DNA of 64,000 nt from Nostoc sp. T09 (GTDB taxonomy: Bacteria; Cyanobacteriota; Cyanobacteriia; Cyanobacteriales; Nostocaceae): NCBI RefSeq assembly GCF_002154695.1, contig NZ_MTAV01000020.1, positions 37,586 through 101,585 on the forward strand, given 5' to 3'. Numbering within the stretch: position 1 is the stretch's first letter; the number at the start of each line of letters is the position of its first letter. Position numbers and translations under genes: made by a program. Of the stretch, positions 48,103-57,564 are shown piece by piece. Below the pieces are notes generated by a model, which was given only the letters and a program-made list of their open reading frames with translations, had not been told where the DNA came from and did not search any database.

Positions 48103-50226
48103 CTACCTTTCCGAAGTACCATTAGCACAAGCTTCTCCTGTCGGTAGGCTAGAAAAGGCACTTTGCTGACTAAGAAGACTGACTTCACGAGTATCTTCCA
48201 AAAGCGGCAACTCGTCTTTGGGTTCATCTATCCCTGTTATGGTAGATTCCTTGATTTCTATAGAATCTAGTAGCTGTTCTTGTTGAAGGTTAACATAGCC
48301 GTTCATTTCCCTTTTTGCCTGATCTGTAGCGGAGACTTCAATATTCTTTAAATTCTCTTCCTCTTCTGGAGGAGATAACAGTGAAATATCAATTAAAGGC
48401 AAAGTGATAGTTACCGTTGTGCCTTGATGAAGCCCCGTACTCTTAAGGCTAATACTACCTTTCATGAGTTCGATTAAGTTGCGTGAAATCGCCAGTCCTA
48501 ATCCCGTGCCTTCAATCTTGCGTGTACTCGCACCATCTACCATTACAAAGGGGCGAAATAGTTTATGCTGTTGAGCAGGATCAATGCCCATGCCTGTATC
48601 TGTGACATGAATCAATACCTGAGATTGATCGTAGCTTTCCTGAATTTCACAAGCGATCGTGATGCTTCCCTCTTCGGTGAATTTAGTAGCATTGCCAATT
48701 ACATTAATCAGTACTTGCTTGAGCTTTGCTGCATCCGCCTTCACTGGAATTGACTCGCTACCTAGGTCAGTTTTCAACTGTAAGCCTCTTTTTTGCACAT
48801 TTACTGACTGTAAATTAATTACTTCTAGGAGTAATTTACGGAGGTCTAGCGGTTCTGTAACTACTGAAAGCTTGCCTGCTTCAATTTTAGAAATGTCGAG
48901 TAAATCATTAATAATTCCTAATAGATGAATCGCTGTTTCATCGGCACGCTTGAGGAATTCTATTTCTTCTTCTCGGTTATCGCATGAGCCATCGTGAACC
49001 AGGCGAACACAGTTAATAATAATATTTAGTGGGTTACGCAACTCATGGGAAGTTGTAGCTAAAAACTGACTTTTAATTTGATTAGCAGTTTTTGCTTCTT
49101 TCCAAGCTATTTCTAGTTCTTCTGCCCAAGCTTTGAGTCTTTCAACCATTTGGTCTAAGGCTTGTGCTAGTTGATTAAACTCGCGGATTTTAAAATTGTG
49201 GGGAACTGGTTGGGCAGTGTGGTGGCTGTAAATATTAAGAGCATAATCTCGCAATTCTTCTACGGGCCCTGCGAGGTAAGGAGCTAAATATAAGGATGCC
49301 AGTAAGCTTGCACCTATTAAGCCCACTGTTAAAACGATGAGAATCAGCTTTATTTCTTCCAAACCAAAAAGAGCATTGTCTACACTGGTAACAGCTAAAA
49401 CAATCCATTTTTGCTGCGATTGTTGATTAATGGGATCTGTAATTGCCGTATAACCAGCTACTAATTCTTGCCCCTGTTGAAAAGATAAATCTGTAGAACC
49501 TGTTTGCCCGATGTTTGCATTTTGAATAATACTTTGGAGTTGGGAAGCATCTGAGTACTGTTGAATATTACTCCCCACTCTTTCTGGTAATGGATGCGCT
49601 AAAATTGTGCCATCTTCAGCGATGACTACCAGCGAGCCTGTGAGCGATCCCGGCTGTTGGGTAGTTTGTTGGTACAATGCTGACTGAAGACTTAAGTTGT
49701 AGAGCAATTGACCAGCAGTATTGAAGACAGGAGCCGACATTAATAATCGCAATTGGTTTTGTGGATCTCTAGAACCAGTGGTTCCTGCCTTTGGAGGTAA
49801 TATCGCTGTAATATCAACTCCTTGACTGGGCAAAGATGAACTCAGTTCGCCAATAGGTTTGTTATCACAAGTACTGGCAACTATTTTCTCTGTTTGTAAA
49901 TTTTTTAATTGAATACACTCAATTGGGATTGGCAATTGCTGTGTTATCTGAGTAAGAAATTCTTGCGCCTCATTCAGTGAACGAGACTCGATAACTTTTG
50001 TTTTACTAATAATGAACAAACTTGTTTTCAGGGTAGCGATCGCATCTGCAATCTTCTCTCCTTTAAGAACAGCACTTTCTGTTAAATTCTGTCGTGCAGT
50101 TTTCAATAGGCTAGTGCGTGCCTTATTTAAGGCAACAATTTCCCCTATTAATAACACCGGGACAAACAGCAGCAATATTCTTGTTAATAAAATACGCCGA
50201 AAGGATGATTGACGGGTCTTAGCCAT
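48103..50226 (-). CDS. Membrane sensor histidine kinase (Cache-HAMP-HisKA)
   Basis: 707 residues from ATG 50226 (MAKTRQSSFRRILLTRILLL); a TTG at 50265 would add 13. First membrane span ILLLFVPVLLIGEIVAL, a periplasmic region of about 250 residues of dCache type, second span LILIVLTVGLIGASLLASLY, HAMP, then HisKA with phospho-acceptor His in TTSHELRNPLN, and HATPase with NVIGNATKF, DTGMGID and GTGLGLAIS. An 85-residue acidic tail has no receiver. No regulator adjacent, so its partner is elsewhere. Ligand unknown. Confidence 0.92.
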   Translation of the reverse strand: MAKTRQSSFRRILLTRILLLFVPVLLIGEIVALNKARTSLLKTARQNLTESAVLKGEKIADAIATLKTSLFIISKTKVIESRSLNEAQEFLTQITQQLPIPIECIQLKNLQTEKIVASTCDNKPIGELSSSLPSQGVDITAILPPKAGTTGSRDPQNQLRLLMSAPVFNTAGQLLYNLSLQSALYQQTTQQPGSLTGSLVVIAEDGTILAHPLPERVGSNIQQYSDASQLQSIIQNANIGQTGSTDLSFQQGQELVAGYTAITDPINQQSQQKWIVLAVTSVDNALFGLEEIKLILIVLTVGLIGASLLASLYLAPYLAGPVEELRDYALNIYSHHTAQPVPHNFKIREFNQLAQALDQMVERLKAWAEELEIAWKEAKTANQIKSQFLATTSHELRNPLNIIINCVRLVHDGSCDNREEEIEFLKRADETAIHLLGIINDLLDISKIEAGKLSVVTEPLDLRKLLLEVINLQSVNVQKRGLQLKTDLGSESIPVKADAAKLKQVLINVIGNATKFTEEGSITIACEIQESYDQSQVLIHVTDTGMGIDPAQQHKLFRPFVMVDGASTRKIEGTGLGLAISRNLIELMKGSISLKSTGLHQGTTVTITLPLIDISLLSPPEEEENLKNIEVSATDQAKREMNGYVNLQQEQLLDSIEIKESTITGIDEPKDELPLLEDTREVSLLSQQSAFSSLPTGEACANGTSER

Positions 50227-50520
50227 CGAAAGTCTCACTTCGCATCTGCAAACCACAACAGCCAAAGATATGCAATTAGACCAGCTAGATGAGACATCTT
50301 ATTAAGTTATTAGTACTTTATTGGCAAATGCTAAAGATATCAAAGTTTGCATCTGCAAAAAGAAACATGGTATACCAAAACCCGTGAAGGTTAGCTGTAA
50401 AAAAGACTTTTGTTGCATATCTATGACAGTGGTGAAATCATTAAACAAGAGCTTGGATGTATGGATTTTTGTTAAATCAACACACAACAAGGAAAATATT
50501 AAAAATATCAAAGCAACTCA

Positions 50521-51258
50521 ATGATGCAACATCGTCCTCATACCACAGTTATTTTGGCAATGAGTGCAGATGGCAAAATAGCGGACTTTAGGCGATCGCC
50601 AGCTCGGTTTGGCTCAAAGGCTGATAAAGCACACCTGGAAAAACAAATCGCTGCCTCTGATGCCGTTCTCTTTGGTGCCGGTACTCTCCGTGCATACGGT
50701 ACTACACTAACCGTATCACATCCGACACTGCTGCAACGTCGAACACAGGAGGGCAAATCTACCCAACCAGTTCATATAGTCATTACACAATCTGCTAACC
50801 TCAAGCCGGAAATTCACTTTTTTAAACAACCAATTAAACGCTGGTTGCTCACGACTAGAGCCGGGGCAATTTCCTGGCAAGGACGCGAACAGTCACTTCC
50901 TACAACGGGGGGAACCGCAAAGGATTGTGCTGCAAAATTCGAGCAAATTCTGGTTTTTGAAACACCAAATGGCAAGATTGATACTCCTGCCGCCTTAAAG
51001 CACCTGGCATCTCTACATATAACACGCTTAGCGCTATTGGGGGGTGGGGAGTTAGTAGCTTCTATGCTGGAGCTAGATTTAATAGATGAATTATGGTTAA
51101 CGGTATGTCCCTTGATTCTAGGTGGTGCTAATGCGCCCACACCAGTATCTGGCGCAGGATTTCTCGCGAATTTGGCTCCCCGCCTTCAACTTCTAGAAGT
51201 TCATCAAGTTGAACAGGAAGTGTTTTTACACTATCGGCTACAACGACCAGGATCTTAG
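50521..51258 (+). CDS. RibD-type (dihydrofolate-reductase-like) pyrimidine reductase
   Basis: 245 residues, RibD C-terminal reductase domain without the deaminase. TTVILAMSADGKIA starts the NADPH fold; SDAVLFGAGTLRAYGTTLTV and LALLGGGELVASMLELDLID are family motifs. Family members reduce 5-amino-6-ribosylamino-uracil phosphate in riboflavin synthesis; stand-alone versions can serve other reductions, so the pathway is not certain. Confidence 0.87.
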   Translation: MMQHRPHTTVILAMSADGKIADFRRSPARFGSKADKAHLEKQIAASDAVLFGAGTLRAYGTTLTVSHPTLLQRRTQEGKSTQPVHIVITQSANLKPEIHFFKQPIKRWLLTTRAGAISWQGREQSLPTTGGTAKDCAAKFEQILVFETPNGKIDTPAALKHLASLHITRLALLGGGELVASMLELDLIDELWLTVCPLILGGANAPTPVSGAGFLANLAPRLQLLEVHQVEQEVFLHYRLQRPGS

Positions 51259-51370
51259 ATTACCCTAATAAGGATTGGGCATTGGGCATTGCTAATTACT
51301 TACTTTTCCTTGTCCCCTGTGTCTTCCCTAATCCAGTCTCTAGTCCCTAATTCTTCTAAAAACCCACACG

Positions 51371-52552
51371 ATGATAGAAAAACTAAAACCTCGCTATTCT
51401 ATCGTTTGGATCAACACAATTGCCGAAATCCCCCAACAAGCTTGGGATGCTTTGGCATTACCGCTCAAAACTCCTTTTTTAGAGTGGGAGTGGCTGAACA
51501 ATTTAGAAACATCTCACAGTGCTACGCGCAGAACAGGTTGGTTACCAAATCACTTAACACTGTGGCGTGACAGAACGCTGATTGCTGCGGCTCCACTCTA
51601 CCTGAAAGGACATAGTGCTGGCGAATTTGTCTTCGATCATCAGTGGGCAAATTTAGCTGAACGTATTGGGGTGGATTATTACCCAAAATTGTTGGGGATG
51701 ACGCCGTTTACTCCTGCGGAAGGCTATCGTTTCTTAATCGCCTCGGGAGAAGATGAAGATGAAATTACAGCCTTGATGCTGCATGAGATTGACTCTTTCT
51801 GCACTAAGCAGCGCATTTCTGGGTGTCATTTTCTTTATGTTGATCCCCAATGGCGTCCTGTGCTGGAAAGGCAAGGGTTTACAAGTTGGTTGCATCACAG
51901 CTACATCTGGGAAAATGGTGGATTTAAGAATTTTGATGATTATTTAACTGTGTTCAATGCCAATCAGCGCCGCAATATTAAGCGGGAACGCAAAGCTGTA
52001 GAGAAAGCAGGCTTAAGACTACAACCGCTGACTGGTGATGAAATCCCCCATTCTCTATTTCCCTTGATGTACCAGTTCTATGCAGATACTTGTGACAAGT
52101 TTGGCTGGTGGGGTAGTAAATACCTGACAAAGAGGTTTTTTGAACAGTTACACAGCAATTACCGCCATCGAGTGTTGTTTTTTGCGGCTTACAGCGAGCA
52201 AGATAGTCGCCACCCGCTAGGAATGTCTTTTTGTCTATTTAAAGGCGACAGGCTTTATGGGCGCTATTGGGGCAGTTTTCAAGAAATAGATTGCTTGCAT
52301 TTTGATGCTTGCTATTATGCGCCGATTCAGTGGGCGATCGCTAACGATATCCAAATTTTTGACCCTGGTGCTGGTGGACGCCATAAAAAACGGCGCGGAT
52401 TTCCTGCTAAACCCAATCACAGTCTGCACCGCTTTTACAACAACCGTTTAGAACAAATTTTGCTGCCTTATATCAAGGAAGTGAATCAACTCGAACAGCA
52501 AGAAATTGAGGCGATGAATGCTGAATTACCTTTCAGCAACCGAGATGTTTAG
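51371..52552 (+). CDS. FemAB/GNAT-type peptidogalycan biosynthesis-like protein (DUF482)
   Basis: 393 residues. NTIAEIPQQAWDALA and TPFLEWEWLNNLE begin the protein; ANQRRNIKRERKAVEKAGL, PLMYQFYADTCDKFGWWGSK and FDPGAGGRHKKRRGF match the DUF482/FemAB-like acyltransferase family. Such proteins add amino acids or acyl groups from tRNA or CoA carriers, but the substrate in this group is not known. Follows the RibD-like gene on the same strand after 112 bp containing repeat words. Confidence 0.82.
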   Translation: MIEKLKPRYSIVWINTIAEIPQQAWDALALPLKTPFLEWEWLNNLETSHSATRRTGWLPNHLTLWRDRTLIAAAPLYLKGHSAGEFVFDHQWANLAERIGVDYYPKLLGMTPFTPAEGYRFLIASGEDEDEITALMLHEIDSFCTKQRISGCHFLYVDPQWRPVLERQGFTSWLHHSYIWENGGFKNFDDYLTVFNANQRRNIKRERKAVEKAGLRLQPLTGDEIPHSLFPLMYQFYADTCDKFGWWGSKYLTKRFFEQLHSNYRHRVLFFAAYSEQDSRHPLGMSFCLFKGDRLYGRYWGSFQEIDCLHFDACYYAPIQWAIANDIQIFDPGAGGRHKKRRGFPAKPNHSLHRFYNNRLEQILLPYIKEVNQLEQQEIEAMNAELPFSNRDV

Positions 52553-52658
52553 GGACAATAATTTACAAACAAACCAAGAATCCACAAGAAGTTAGGAAAG
52601 GAAGAATTACACTTGAAATGGAGTAGAAATTTGCAGAAATTTGATTTTAATAATGACT

Positions 52659-53042
52659 ATGGATTTGATAGTAGAAGACTTGGCTGCAATTGACGATCAG
52701 CTTTCTCACCGTCATATTGAACTCGATCCCAGTGGATATTTCATTATTTACTTGGATCGGGAGGTAAAGTTAATTTATGCCAAGCATTTTACAAATGTAA
52801 TTGATGAGCGCGGTTTAGCTGTAGATCCAGAAACAGGAAAGGTGATTCCCGCTAAAGGAAAAGTAGAAAGAACTCACACAACTGTATTTAGTGCTAGAAC
52901 CGCCAAGGAACTTTGCGTCAAAATATTTGAAGAAACTCAGCCCTGTCCAGTAAGCTTTTTAGACCATGCAGCTTATTTAGGTAGAGAATTTGTCCGGGCT
53001 GAGGTGGCTTTAGTGACAGGGCAAGAGTACATTCAAGATTGA
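52659..53042 (+). CDS. DUF4346-like conserved cyanobacterial protein
   Basis: About 127 residues. DPSGYFIIYLDREVKLIYAK followed by a C-terminal HAAYLGREFVRAEVALVTG then YIQD fits my memory of DUF4346 (DPxGFF.I.LD...LGREL.KAE.AL). Function unknown. Start could be ATG 52659, ATG 52653 or TTG 52641. Convergent with psb32. Confidence 0.7.
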   Translation: MDLIVEDLAAIDDQLSHRHIELDPSGYFIIYLDREVKLIYAKHFTNVIDERGLAVDPETGKVIPAKGKVERTHTTVFSARTAKELCVKIFEETQPCPVSFLDHAAYLGREFVRAEVALVTGQEYIQD

Positions 53043-53100
53043 ATTTAACTGTTAATTGTTGACCGTTGACAGTTAACAGTTAACAGTCAACTATCAGCTA

Positions 53101-53844
53101 TTAGCTATTGTTCGATGGTTGGTTAACTTGGTAGAGATAGTAAGTTGCCATCGGGATAATAGTAGCGGCAATTAATAGCCCTACTACCCAAGCAGTGGCA
53201 TTACCTTTATCTTTGTCAGTTTCTTCTGCTGTCTTGAAGGTGCCTTCTACCTGCACATTCTCAACGATTTTGGGTGGACCGGGATCTGTTTGGCCAGAGA
53301 GGACGGCGACTAGGCGATCGCTTGCATCTAAGAATGCTTGGTTATATTTGTTACCACTACGCAATGGAGCCATGACGGTTTCCGTAGCTACGCTCTCAGC
53401 AATAGAATCTGAGAGCAAAGGCTTGACTTTATCTCCAGTAATAATGGCGGTGCCATTGGTAACCGTGTCAATTACCAATAGAGTTTGATTGGCTTGTGCT
53501 TCTTTTGTGGGAAACCATTTTTCAAACAGCGCTTTGGCAAAACTTTCTGGTGTTTCTCCATAGTCGAGTCGGCGAATGGTGACAATTCTGGTTTCGTAAC
53601 CAGTTTTCTTTGCCAAATCTTCCAAGGTGCTGCTAATCTTACCTTCATTCACACGGCTGATCGCGTCTGCTTGATCCACAACCCAGGTGCTATTATCTAC
53701 TGCAAGGTTGGGTATTTGATATGCCCCAGTGGCTAAGGCTGATGGCACAACTAGACAAGAAACTAGAGCGATCGCTACTAATGGCAGAATTAGCCTAATC
53801 AGGTATTTTGGGATGATAATTACTTGGTTGAGGAGCTGTTTCAT
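53101..53844 (-). CDS. psb32: Photosystem II repair protein Psb32 (TPM domain)
   Basis: 247 residues from ATG 53844; a GTG at 53874 adds ten. A hydrophobic signal/anchor (LIRLILPLVAIALVSCLVV) ends near ALATGAYQ. The TPM domain starts WVVDQADAISRVNE and includes TGYETRIVTIRRLDYGE and NQTLLVIDT. A C-terminal span WVVGLLIAATIIPMATYYLY anchors it, probably in the thylakoid membrane. Psb32 protects photosystem II and speeds its repair in cyanobacteria. Confidence 0.88.
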   Translation of the reverse strand: MKQLLNQVIIIPKYLIRLILPLVAIALVSCLVVPSALATGAYQIPNLAVDNSTWVVDQADAISRVNEGKISSTLEDLAKKTGYETRIVTIRRLDYGETPESFAKALFEKWFPTKEAQANQTLLVIDTVTNGTAIITGDKVKPLLSDSIAESVATETVMAPLRSGNKYNQAFLDASDRLVAVLSGQTDPGPPKIVENVQVEGTFKTAEETDKDKGNATAWVVGLLIAATIIPMATYYLYQVNQPSNNS

Positions 53845-54477
53845 TGGATAAACTCTCAGACAGTCTTGCACCAAAAATACTACACAACCACTGTCAAAAT
53901 CACCTGGTTTATAGCTTTTTTCATTTGAAAGTTTTAGCTATATCCCAAATATGGATTTTACTGTGAAAGTTTTGTGGCTCAAATGAGTTTTGATTCTTGC
54001 TGCTACAAACTGCCACCGCCAAGAAATACCGCCCAATTTAGATAATTTCCTAAATTGGGCGGATTTTGCAAACCATTTGGGGATTATACCATATAGTTTA
54101 AGATTTTTGAGTGCGTACTTTAACTTCTTTTCTAAACAAATTAAACACACAAACACAAAGGAAGACAGCTTATTTCTTTGCACTCAACTGCTGCACAAAA
54201 GCAGTATGTTCTAGTGACTTCAACCCCGCTTGCACTACCTCCAACACCTGTGCCATCTGATTATTTAATAGCACCTCTACAAATTCAGGGCGATCGCCTC
54301 ACTCGCCACTTTGAAGCGGGGGCGAATTGGATTGTGTTTAGGGTAAGTACTCTCTAACTATTTGCCAATCCTCACTGTAGTAAACCTTTATATGAGAGAG
54401 TGGGGATTTATTTAGACTGCTAAACTTGTAACTAAAGGCAACTAAATGTTAGCAAAAAAGGCAAGAGGAAAAGTTCA
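53845..54477. other. Gap with a gene remnant
   Basis: About 630 bp without an intact gene. 54030-54075 contains AATTTAGATAATTTCCTAAATTGGG, a small palindrome. A minus-strand coding-like fragment lies at 54170-54301 (separate entry). The final 130 bp lead to the Uma2 gene. Confidence 0.4.
54170..54301 (-). pseudogene. Coding-like C-terminal fragment, unidentified
   Basis: About 43 open codons ending in TAA: RPEFVEVLLNNQMAQVLEVV then QAGLKSLEHTAFVQQLSAKK. Upstream in frame a stop follows at once, so this is a tail without a head. Family not recognised. It may belong with 55075-55230 on the other side of the Uma2 gene. Confidence 0.35.
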
Positions 54478-55041
54478 ATGAATACTGTTGTTCTCAATCT
54501 CGAACCGATCGCTCATTTAACCGATGAGCAATTTTATCAATTGTGTATTGCTAATAGAGATTTAAGCTTGGAAATGAATGCAGCAGGAAAATTAATCATT
54601 GTGCCACCAGTAGGAGGAGAAAGCGGGAATCAAGAAGCAGACTTAATTACAGACTTGAATAATTGGAATCGTCAAGCTAAATTAGGTAAAGTTTTTAGTT
54701 CTTCAACTATTTTTATCCTTCCAAATGGTGCAAAACGTTCGCCTGACGCGGCTTGGGTAAAATTGGAACGATGGGAAGCTTTAACACTTGAACAGCGAAA
54801 AAAATTTCCGCCACTTGTACCTGATTTTGCCATTGAACTGCGTTCGGAATCAGATCGGCTTCAACCGCTGCAAGAGAAAATGCAGGAATATATAGAAAAT
54901 GGTCTGCGTTTAGGTTGGCTGATTAATCCTCAAGATGCAAAAGTAGAAATTTACCGACTCAATAAAGCTGTGGAAGTGCTGCAAATGCCAGCGATTCTTT
55001 CGGGAGAAGATATATTACCTGGATTTGAGTTGCAAGTGTAG
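54478..55041 (+). CDS. Uma2-family (DUF820) nuclease-like protein
   Basis: 187 residues, close relative of the copy at 5987-6571: RSPDAAWVKLERW, PDFAIELRSESDRLQPLQEK and LGWLINPQDAKVEIYR. Same predicted PD-(D/E)XK-type core. GAGGAAAAG lies upstream of the ATG as a ribosome-binding site. It sits between two minus-strand coding fragments, so it may have been inserted there. Confidence 0.88.
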   Translation: MNTVVLNLEPIAHLTDEQFYQLCIANRDLSLEMNAAGKLIIVPPVGGESGNQEADLITDLNNWNRQAKLGKVFSSSTIFILPNGAKRSPDAAWVKLERWEALTLEQRKKFPPLVPDFAIELRSESDRLQPLQEKMQEYIENGLRLGWLINPQDAKVEIYRLNKAVEVLQMPAILSGEDILPGFELQV

Positions 55042-55074
55042 CTAAGCGATCAGACTGATGCATTTATTGGTGGT

Positions 55075-55230
55075 TTAGAAGAGAAAATTTTTATGAATGA
55101 GCGATCGCATAGTTGTAGTAACCACAGCGATGTTGAATCGCAGCGATCGTAATAAATGCTCATCACTCAACTGGGCTAGCTGTTGCAGGAGATTGTTAGA
55201 CTCTAAGGGCAGTTGACGATAGAATTCCAT
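55075..55230 (-). CDS. Small or truncated ORF with strong ribosome-binding site
   Basis: 51 codons from ATG 55230: MEFYRQLPLESNNLLQQLAQ, then LSDEHLLRSLRFNIAVV. GAGGAAAGC sits six bases upstream. The end (MRSLIHKNFLF) looks like random read-through after an HIP1 site, so this may be the 5' part of a truncated gene. Unidentified. Confidence 0.35.
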   Translation of the reverse strand: MEFYRQLPLESNNLLQQLAQLSDEHLLRSLRFNIAVVTTTMRSLIHKNFLF

Positions 55231-55281
55231 TTGCTTTCCTCAATTTACAGCAATGGATGCTTGGCTCCTCAGTATAAATAT

Positions 55282-55962
55282 ATGACTATCATTCTTACTA
55301 ACGACGACGGTATTGATGCGCCTGGAATAAAAGCGTTGCTCAATGCTGTCAAAGAAAAAAATGTAATTGTAGCTGCGCCGAGAGATCATCAATCTGGCTG
55401 TGGACATCAAGTTACTACCACTCGCCCCATCACCCTTCAGCGGCGATCGCAAACTGAATATGCGATCGCCGGGACTCCCGCTGATTGTGTGAGAATTGCA
55501 ATCTCACAAATTAGTGAAGATATCAAATTTGTGTTGTCGGGAATCAATGCTGGGGGTAACTTGGGCGTGGATGCCTATATTTCCGGTACAGTGGCGGCGG
55601 TGCGAGAAGCCGCAATGAACGGTATTCCCGGAATTGCCATTTCTCACTATCGCAAAGCCAAACAAAATTTTGATTGGGAACTCGCTGCTAAGTTCACATC
55701 TGAAGTTTTGGCTGACTTACTTCAGCGTCCCCTAGAACCAGGAAATTTCTGGAACGTGAATTTGCCACATCTGCAACCAGGAGAACCATACCCAGAAGTG
55801 GTGTTTTGCCAACCCTGTACTAAAGCCTTGCCAATTAACTACCGGATTGACGGCGATGATTTTTATTATGTAGGGGAATATAGCAAACGCGATCGCACTC
55901 CTGGTAGCGATGTGGATGTCTGTTTTTCTGGCAACATTGCTGTTACCAAATTAAGGGTGTAA
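55282..55962 (+). CDS. surE: 5'/3'-nucleotidase SurE
   Basis: 226 residues from ATG 55282 (MTIILTNDDGIDAPGIKALL), which puts the metal-binding Asp pair at the usual N-terminus; an earlier in-frame start at 55213 is unlikely. SGCGHQVTTTRPI, YAIAGTPADCVRIA and LSGINAGGNLGVD are SurE motifs. Hydrolyses nucleoside monophosphates and is linked to stationary-phase survival. Confidence 0.95.
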   Translation: MTIILTNDDGIDAPGIKALLNAVKEKNVIVAAPRDHQSGCGHQVTTTRPITLQRRSQTEYAIAGTPADCVRIAISQISEDIKFVLSGINAGGNLGVDAYISGTVAAVREAAMNGIPGIAISHYRKAKQNFDWELAAKFTSEVLADLLQRPLEPGNFWNVNLPHLQPGEPYPEVVFCQPCTKALPINYRIDGDDFYYVGEYSKRDRTPGSDVDVCFSGNIAVTKLRV

Positions 55963-56052
55963 ATGTAGTCAAGAGTCAATGGTCATTTGTAATTGATTAT
56001 TTCTCCACGTCCCCTTGTCTTCCTTGTCCTTCTTGCCCCCACGCCTCTACCA

Positions 56053-56358
56053 CTATCCTTCCTCATCTGACCCTTGTAGCAGTATCATCAGCTTATCCAG
56101 GGTTTGTGTCAGTTGACTGAGTTTTTGTAATGAATCATCCTGGGATTCAGCAAGAGTCTGCACAGCGTCACACAATGCGAAAATTTGATAACCTTGCTGC
56201 TGTAACTGCTTTCCTTGCGCTTCGACTTGCACGCTGAGAGTCTCCAGTCTTTGCGCAAGGCTTTCAATTGTCTCTGTAGTAGAAAGTACTGCTTCGCCGA
56301 TTTGCTCAACAATCGATTCCAATCGGCCTATTTTAACCTCGACTCCTGTTGTCATCAT
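56053..56358 (-). CDS. Small coiled-coil hypothetical protein
   Basis: About 101 residues from ATG 56358. Heptad pattern over most of the length (IGRLESIVEQIGEAVLSTTE, LETLSVQVEAQGKQLQQQ), so a coiled coil. No catalytic motif. Resembles small cyanobacterial proteins of unknown role. Upstream repeats (GTCAAGAGTCAATGGTC, CTTGTCCTTCTTGCC) lie past its stop. Confidence 0.6.
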   Translation of the reverse strand: MMTTGVEVKIGRLESIVEQIGEAVLSTTETIESLAQRLETLSVQVEAQGKQLQQQGYQIFALCDAVQTLAESQDDSLQKLSQLTQTLDKLMILLQGSDEEG

Positions 56359-56722
56359 GATCTTTACCACCCTAATTTTGAGAGATCAACATAGTAATAT
56401 CGCTACGGATCTTGAATAATTTAATATACGCATTAACACTAGGAAACCGCCACTATTAAAATGTAATTGATAATTTTTACGTATTTATTCGTAGCTAATT
56501 ATAGGGAGAATAAACTTAATTACAAATTTGTCTCATCTTTACTTACCTTTCTCCGGAGATGATCAAATAACTTTATCCTAAAAATATAAAAAATCCGGCT
56601 CTCAACAGTCTTGTTAAAGTTCAAGTAAATACACGGAAAAAACAAAATCTTTTTAATACTCTTAAGTATATATTCAAATCAAGGATAAGTAATTTTACTT
56701 TGAGCGCTCGATATTAAGCCGG
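56359..56722. other. Divergent A+T-rich gap
   Basis: About 364 bp between the coiled-coil gene and the sugar transferase. A 10-bp palindrome TCTCCGGAGA lies at 56550-56559; otherwise only A+T-rich promoter-like DNA. Confidence 0.4.
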
Positions 56723-57403
56723 ATGATGTACCCCACACAATTACACAGTTTTTTTCAAAACGCCACTTCTACAGCTTGGGATTTACAATTTATTCCTCAC
56801 CCCTCAGTAAAATCTAAATTTAAACGTTGTCTAGATATTGTGGGTAGCTTGGTAGGGTTATTAATTTTAGCAATTGTATATGTGCCAATTGCGATCGCCA
56901 TTAAAATTGATAGTCCAGGGCCAATTTTCTTTACTCAAGAACGCTATGGGTATCTAGGAAAACCATTCCGTATTCGCAAATTTCGCTCAATGGTTAGTAA
57001 TGCGGAGCGTTTAAAATCTTTAGTTAAAAATGAGGCTAAAGGACTCATTTTTAAAAATCAAAACGACTTTCGCGTAACTAATGTCGGCCGCTTTTTGCGA
57101 CGTACTAGCTTAGACGAAATTCCTCAGTTTTGGAATGTTTTAGTAGGTGAAATGAGCCTAGTAGGTACACGCCCACCTACGGCTGATGAAGTAGTTAATT
57201 ATTCACCACGTCACTGGCAACGTTTGAATGTCAAACCTGGTTTAACCGGCGAATGGCAAGTTAATGGTCGTTCTCAAGTAACAGATTTTGAACAAATAGT
57301 TGATCTAGATCTACGTTATCAGCAAAATTGGCATATATTTTATGACTTGTTACTGATTGCCAGAACATTGTATGTCCTCTTCCATAAAACAGGAGCTTGC
57401 TAA
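56723..57403 (+). CDS. Bacterial sugar transferase (undecaprenyl-P sugar-1-P transferase)
   Basis: 226 residues. Membrane hairpin near 39-62 (IVGSLVGLLILAIVYVPIA), then the PglC/WcaJ-type core: GPIFFTQERYGYLGKPF, FRSMVSNAERL, RTSLDEIPQFWNVLVGEMS, GTRPPT and KPGLTGEWQVNGRS. Transfers a sugar-1-phosphate to the lipid carrier, starting exopolysaccharide or glycan repeat units. Not adjacent to the glycosyltransferases at 0-5 kb, so joint action is only possible. Confidence 0.93.
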   Translation: MMYPTQLHSFFQNATSTAWDLQFIPHPSVKSKFKRCLDIVGSLVGLLILAIVYVPIAIAIKIDSPGPIFFTQERYGYLGKPFRIRKFRSMVSNAERLKSLVKNEAKGLIFKNQNDFRVTNVGRFLRRTSLDEIPQFWNVLVGEMSLVGTRPPTADEVVNYSPRHWQRLNVKPGLTGEWQVNGRSQVTDFEQIVDLDLRYQQNWHIFYDLLLIARTLYVLFHKTGAC

Positions 57404-57427
57404 TTACAAGATGCCGATAATTTGAAG

Positions 57428-57538
57428 AATTCGTAATTCGTAATTGATTTTTAGATAGAGATTTACAAACCAAGAGCAACGAGGTTGCTTCTCTAAGTAG
57501 GAAATTTCCGGGTCTGCTAAAATTACGAATTACGAATT
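57428..57538. repeat. Perfect 18-bp inverted repeat (ATTCGTA heptamers)
   Basis: AATTCGTAATTCGTAATT at 57428-57445 and its exact complement at 57521-57538, spaced by 75 bp, between convergent sugar transferase and HupE genes. Confidence 0.75.
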
Positions 57539-57564
57539 AGTAATTATTAATTATTTTAATTTAT

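Noticed and set aside
50321..50524. 67-codon open frame with several Cys before the RibD-like gene
   Set aside because: TTG start, no ribosome-binding site, Lys/Asn-rich A+T bias; the Cys spacing fits no family I know.
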